Shown: positions 62,273 to 64,000 of the stretch, piece after piece
How positions within the stretch are numbered: the first letter of the stretch is position 1
How the letters are laid out: the number at the start of each line of letters is the position of its first letter
NCBI RefSeq assembly: GCF_001263795.1
Contig: NZ_LHUR01000018.1
Span: forward strand, 1-64,000
Reading direction: 5' to 3'
DNA length: 64,000 nt
From: Clostridium homopropionicum DSM 5847
Lineage (GTDB): Bacteria > Bacillota > Clostridia > Clostridiales > Clostridiaceae
Made by a program: the position numbers and the translations under genes
The notes under the pieces: model-generated
What the model saw: only the letters and a program-made list of their open reading frames with translations
What the model was told of the DNA's origin: nothing
Database searches by the model: none

Positions 62273-63964
62273 ATGAAATTAACTGGTGCACAAATATTTA
62301 TTGAATGTTTAAAAGAACAAGGTGCAGATGTAATATTTGGTTATCCAGGAGGTACAGTACTTCCTATCTATGATGAACTATATAATACAACTGAAATAAA
62401 GCATATTTTAACAGCTCATGAGCAAGGGGCAACTCATGCAGCTGACGGATATGCTAGATCCACGGGAAAAGTTGGAGTTGTACTTGCAACTTCAGGTCCT
62501 GGTGCTACAAATACAGTTACTGGTATAGCCACAGCATATATGGATTCAGTTCCTTTAGTGGTTTTTACAGGACAAGTTCCTCTACCAATATTGGGACGTT
62601 CATCCTTTCAAGAGGTAGATATAACAAGCATGACTGCGCCAATAACTAAAGATAATTATATAGTTAAAGACGTTAAAAAGTTGGCACAGACAATAAGAGA
62701 AGCATTTAAAAATGCACGTTCGGGAAGACCAGGACCAGTACTTGTAGATATTCCAAAGGATGTTCAAATGGATACATCAGAGTATGAACCAGCAGTTATT
62801 GACACTTCAAATAAAAGAATAGAATGGGGATTCCACAGAGATGAGTGGAACCAAGAAGCATTAAAAAGAAATCTTGAAAGAGCTATTGAAGCAATAAACA
62901 ATGCTGAGAAGCCACTTATTTATGCAGGTGGAGGAGTAATAATAGCTGAAGCCTGTGATGAACTTATGACTTTTGCAGAAAAAATAAAGTCACCAGTTGC
63001 TTGTTCACTTATGGGAATGGGTGCATTTTCTCAAGATCATCCTTTCTATACTGGACTTATCGGAATGCATGGAACAAGGGCTTCCAATAGAGCTGCAAGT
63101 AACTGTGATCTTTTGATTGCTATCGGTGCTAGATTTAGTGATAGGGTAGTTGGAAATGTTAAAACCTTTGCTGCAAATGCGAAGATAATACACATTGATA
63201 TAGACCCTGCAGAAATAGGTAAAAACGTTTTTGCACACATTCCATTATGTGGACACTTAAAAAATGTTCTTTCTATGCTAAATGAGAGAATAGATGAGAA
63301 AAAATTAAGTTCATGGAATAAACAAATTGATGAGTGGAAAGGAGTTTTCCCTCCAAAGTTCACATATAAACATACATTAAATCCTCATTATATTATTGAA
63401 AAACTTTCGGATTTAACTAAAGGTGAGGTAATTATTACCACTGAAGTTGGTCAAAATCAAATGTGGACAGCGCAATCCTATGTATTTAAGAAGCCTAGAA
63501 CTTTTATTTCTTCAGGTGGTCTTGGAACAATGGGTTATGGGCTTGGAGCGTCAATTGGGGCTTGCATTGCAAATCCAGATAAAAGGGTAATAAATGTAGC
63601 TGGAGATGGTTCCTTTAGAATGAATTCAACTGAACTTGTTACTATTTCAAGATATAAATTACCTATTATACAACTGGTATTAAACAATCATGCTCTTGGA
63701 ATGGTACGTCAGTGGCAAGACTTATTTTATGAAAAGAAATTTAACAGCACTAAGCTAGGAAATGATGTAGATCTTATGAAGCTTGCAGACGCATATGGAA
63801 TAAAGGGAATAAGAATCACATCAGATGATGAAGTAGAAGAAAAGCTACAACAAGCCTTAAATATGAATGAGGCAGTGGTTGTTGAATGCATCATAGATGA
63901 AAGAGAAATGGTTTTTCCAATAGTTCCTCCAGGAGCTTCAATACAGGATGCTTTAGAAGAATAA
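62273..63964 (+). CDS. ilvB: Acetolactate synthase large (catalytic) subunit
   Basis: This 563-residue ThDP enzyme joins two pyruvates, or pyruvate with 2-oxobutyrate, in the first step of valine and isoleucine synthesis. Motifs seen are GAQIFIECLKEQGADVIFGY at the start, HEQGATHAADGYARSTGK with the catalytic Glu, and the ThDP-binding GDGSFRMNSTELVT through NNHALGMVRQWQ. The length is normal. AAAGGGGGC precedes the ATG. The small regulatory subunit gene (ilvN/ilvH) is not seen before the window ends 36 bases later; it may follow or be elsewhere. Confidence 0.97.
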   Translation: MKLTGAQIFIECLKEQGADVIFGYPGGTVLPIYDELYNTTEIKHILTAHEQGATHAADGYARSTGKVGVVLATSGPGATNTVTGIATAYMDSVPLVVFTGQVPLPILGRSSFQEVDITSMTAPITKDNYIVKDVKKLAQTIREAFKNARSGRPGPVLVDIPKDVQMDTSEYEPAVIDTSNKRIEWGFHRDEWNQEALKRNLERAIEAINNAEKPLIYAGGGVIIAEACDELMTFAEKIKSPVACSLMGMGAFSQDHPFYTGLIGMHGTRASNRAASNCDLLIAIGARFSDRVVGNVKTFAANAKIIHIDIDPAEIGKNVFAHIPLCGHLKNVLSMLNERIDEKKLSSWNKQIDEWKGVFPPKFTYKHTLNPHYIIEKLSDLTKGEVIITTEVGQNQMWTAQSYVFKKPRTFISSGGLGTMGYGLGASIGACIANPDKRVINVAGDGSFRMNSTELVTISRYKLPIIQLVLNNHALGMVRQWQDLFYEKKFNSTKLGNDVDLMKLADAYGIKGIRITSDDEVEEKLQQALNMNEAVVVECIIDEREMVFPIVPPGASIQDALEE

Positions 63965-64000
63965 AAATAGCCTTAGCGTACTAATGGAAAGTTTTAAATG

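Overview
The window is AT-rich chromosomal DNA from a Gram-positive anaerobe, very probably a Clostridium or close relative. The evidence is strong GGAGG-type ribosome binding sites, frequent TTG and GTG starts, HprK beside GlpX, rubrerythrin and hemerythrin, a selenocysteine operon, a mreBCD-PBP-minCDE-rodA block and probable clostridial spore-coat-type proteins. Most genes read on the + strand and are separated by many strong hairpin terminators.

Layout. 1-340: 3' relic of a group II intron, inserted just upstream of glpX. 364-5552: glpX, hprK, a folate cyclo-ligase, CorA, an M18 aminopeptidase and a tiny membrane protein. 5587-8751: a PHP phosphoesterase (- strand), then an HD protein with folP and a folB-folK fusion. 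8818-15841: an M16C metallopeptidase, a lipid-anchored or membrane-anchored unknown, a cytosolic-type amidase, an ArsR regulator, several tiny basic proteins and rubrerythrin. 16008-20996: one selenocysteine operon (tRNA-Sec, selD, selA, selB, HesB/IscA-like selenoprotein); selD and the last gene each contain an in-frame UGA followed by a hairpin. 21050-28368: a long orphan HTH protein, a chemoreceptor, a histidine kinase, an HD-GYP response regulator and a Cys-rich pentapeptide-repeat protein.

28472-33817 is the most interesting block. An operon of NifX-like proteins, two MinD-type ATPases with ferredoxin clusters, a C_GCAxxG_C_C protein, a Fur-family regulator and a DUF134 regulator is followed by a CoA-disulfide-reductase-like flavoprotein. 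The operon and the flavoprotein gene have nearly identical promoters (TTGACA-N17-TAATAT), each with two palindromic sites of the TTGGCA-WW-TGCCAA type whose centres lie exactly 40 bp apart. This looks like a small local regulon whose regulator may be one of the encoded proteins.

33882-34265: tRNA-Leu(CAA), then a 231-bp array of six tight hairpins with inverted arms built of 7-bp repeats, ending inside the stop region of an AIM24-family gene. 35261-44535: polA, coaE, a lytic transglycosylase, tRNA-Leu(AAG), hemerythrin, PheB-type ACT protein, NlpC/P60 and SPOR cell-wall proteins, DUF4321 and maf. 44548-53966: radC, mreB, mreC, mreD, a very long class B PBP, minC, minD, minE and rodA, that is, cell shape and septum placement. 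54100-57956: two diverged CsxC/SPOCS-like proteins in tandem, then a DUF4912 protein and a GH57 glucan-branching-type enzyme. 58078-63964: branched-chain amino-acid genes ilvC, cimA, leuB and ilvB, with an apparent attenuator ahead of ilvC and a compact three-helix RNA candidate between ilvC and cimA.

All calls come from reading the sequence; no database search was possible.
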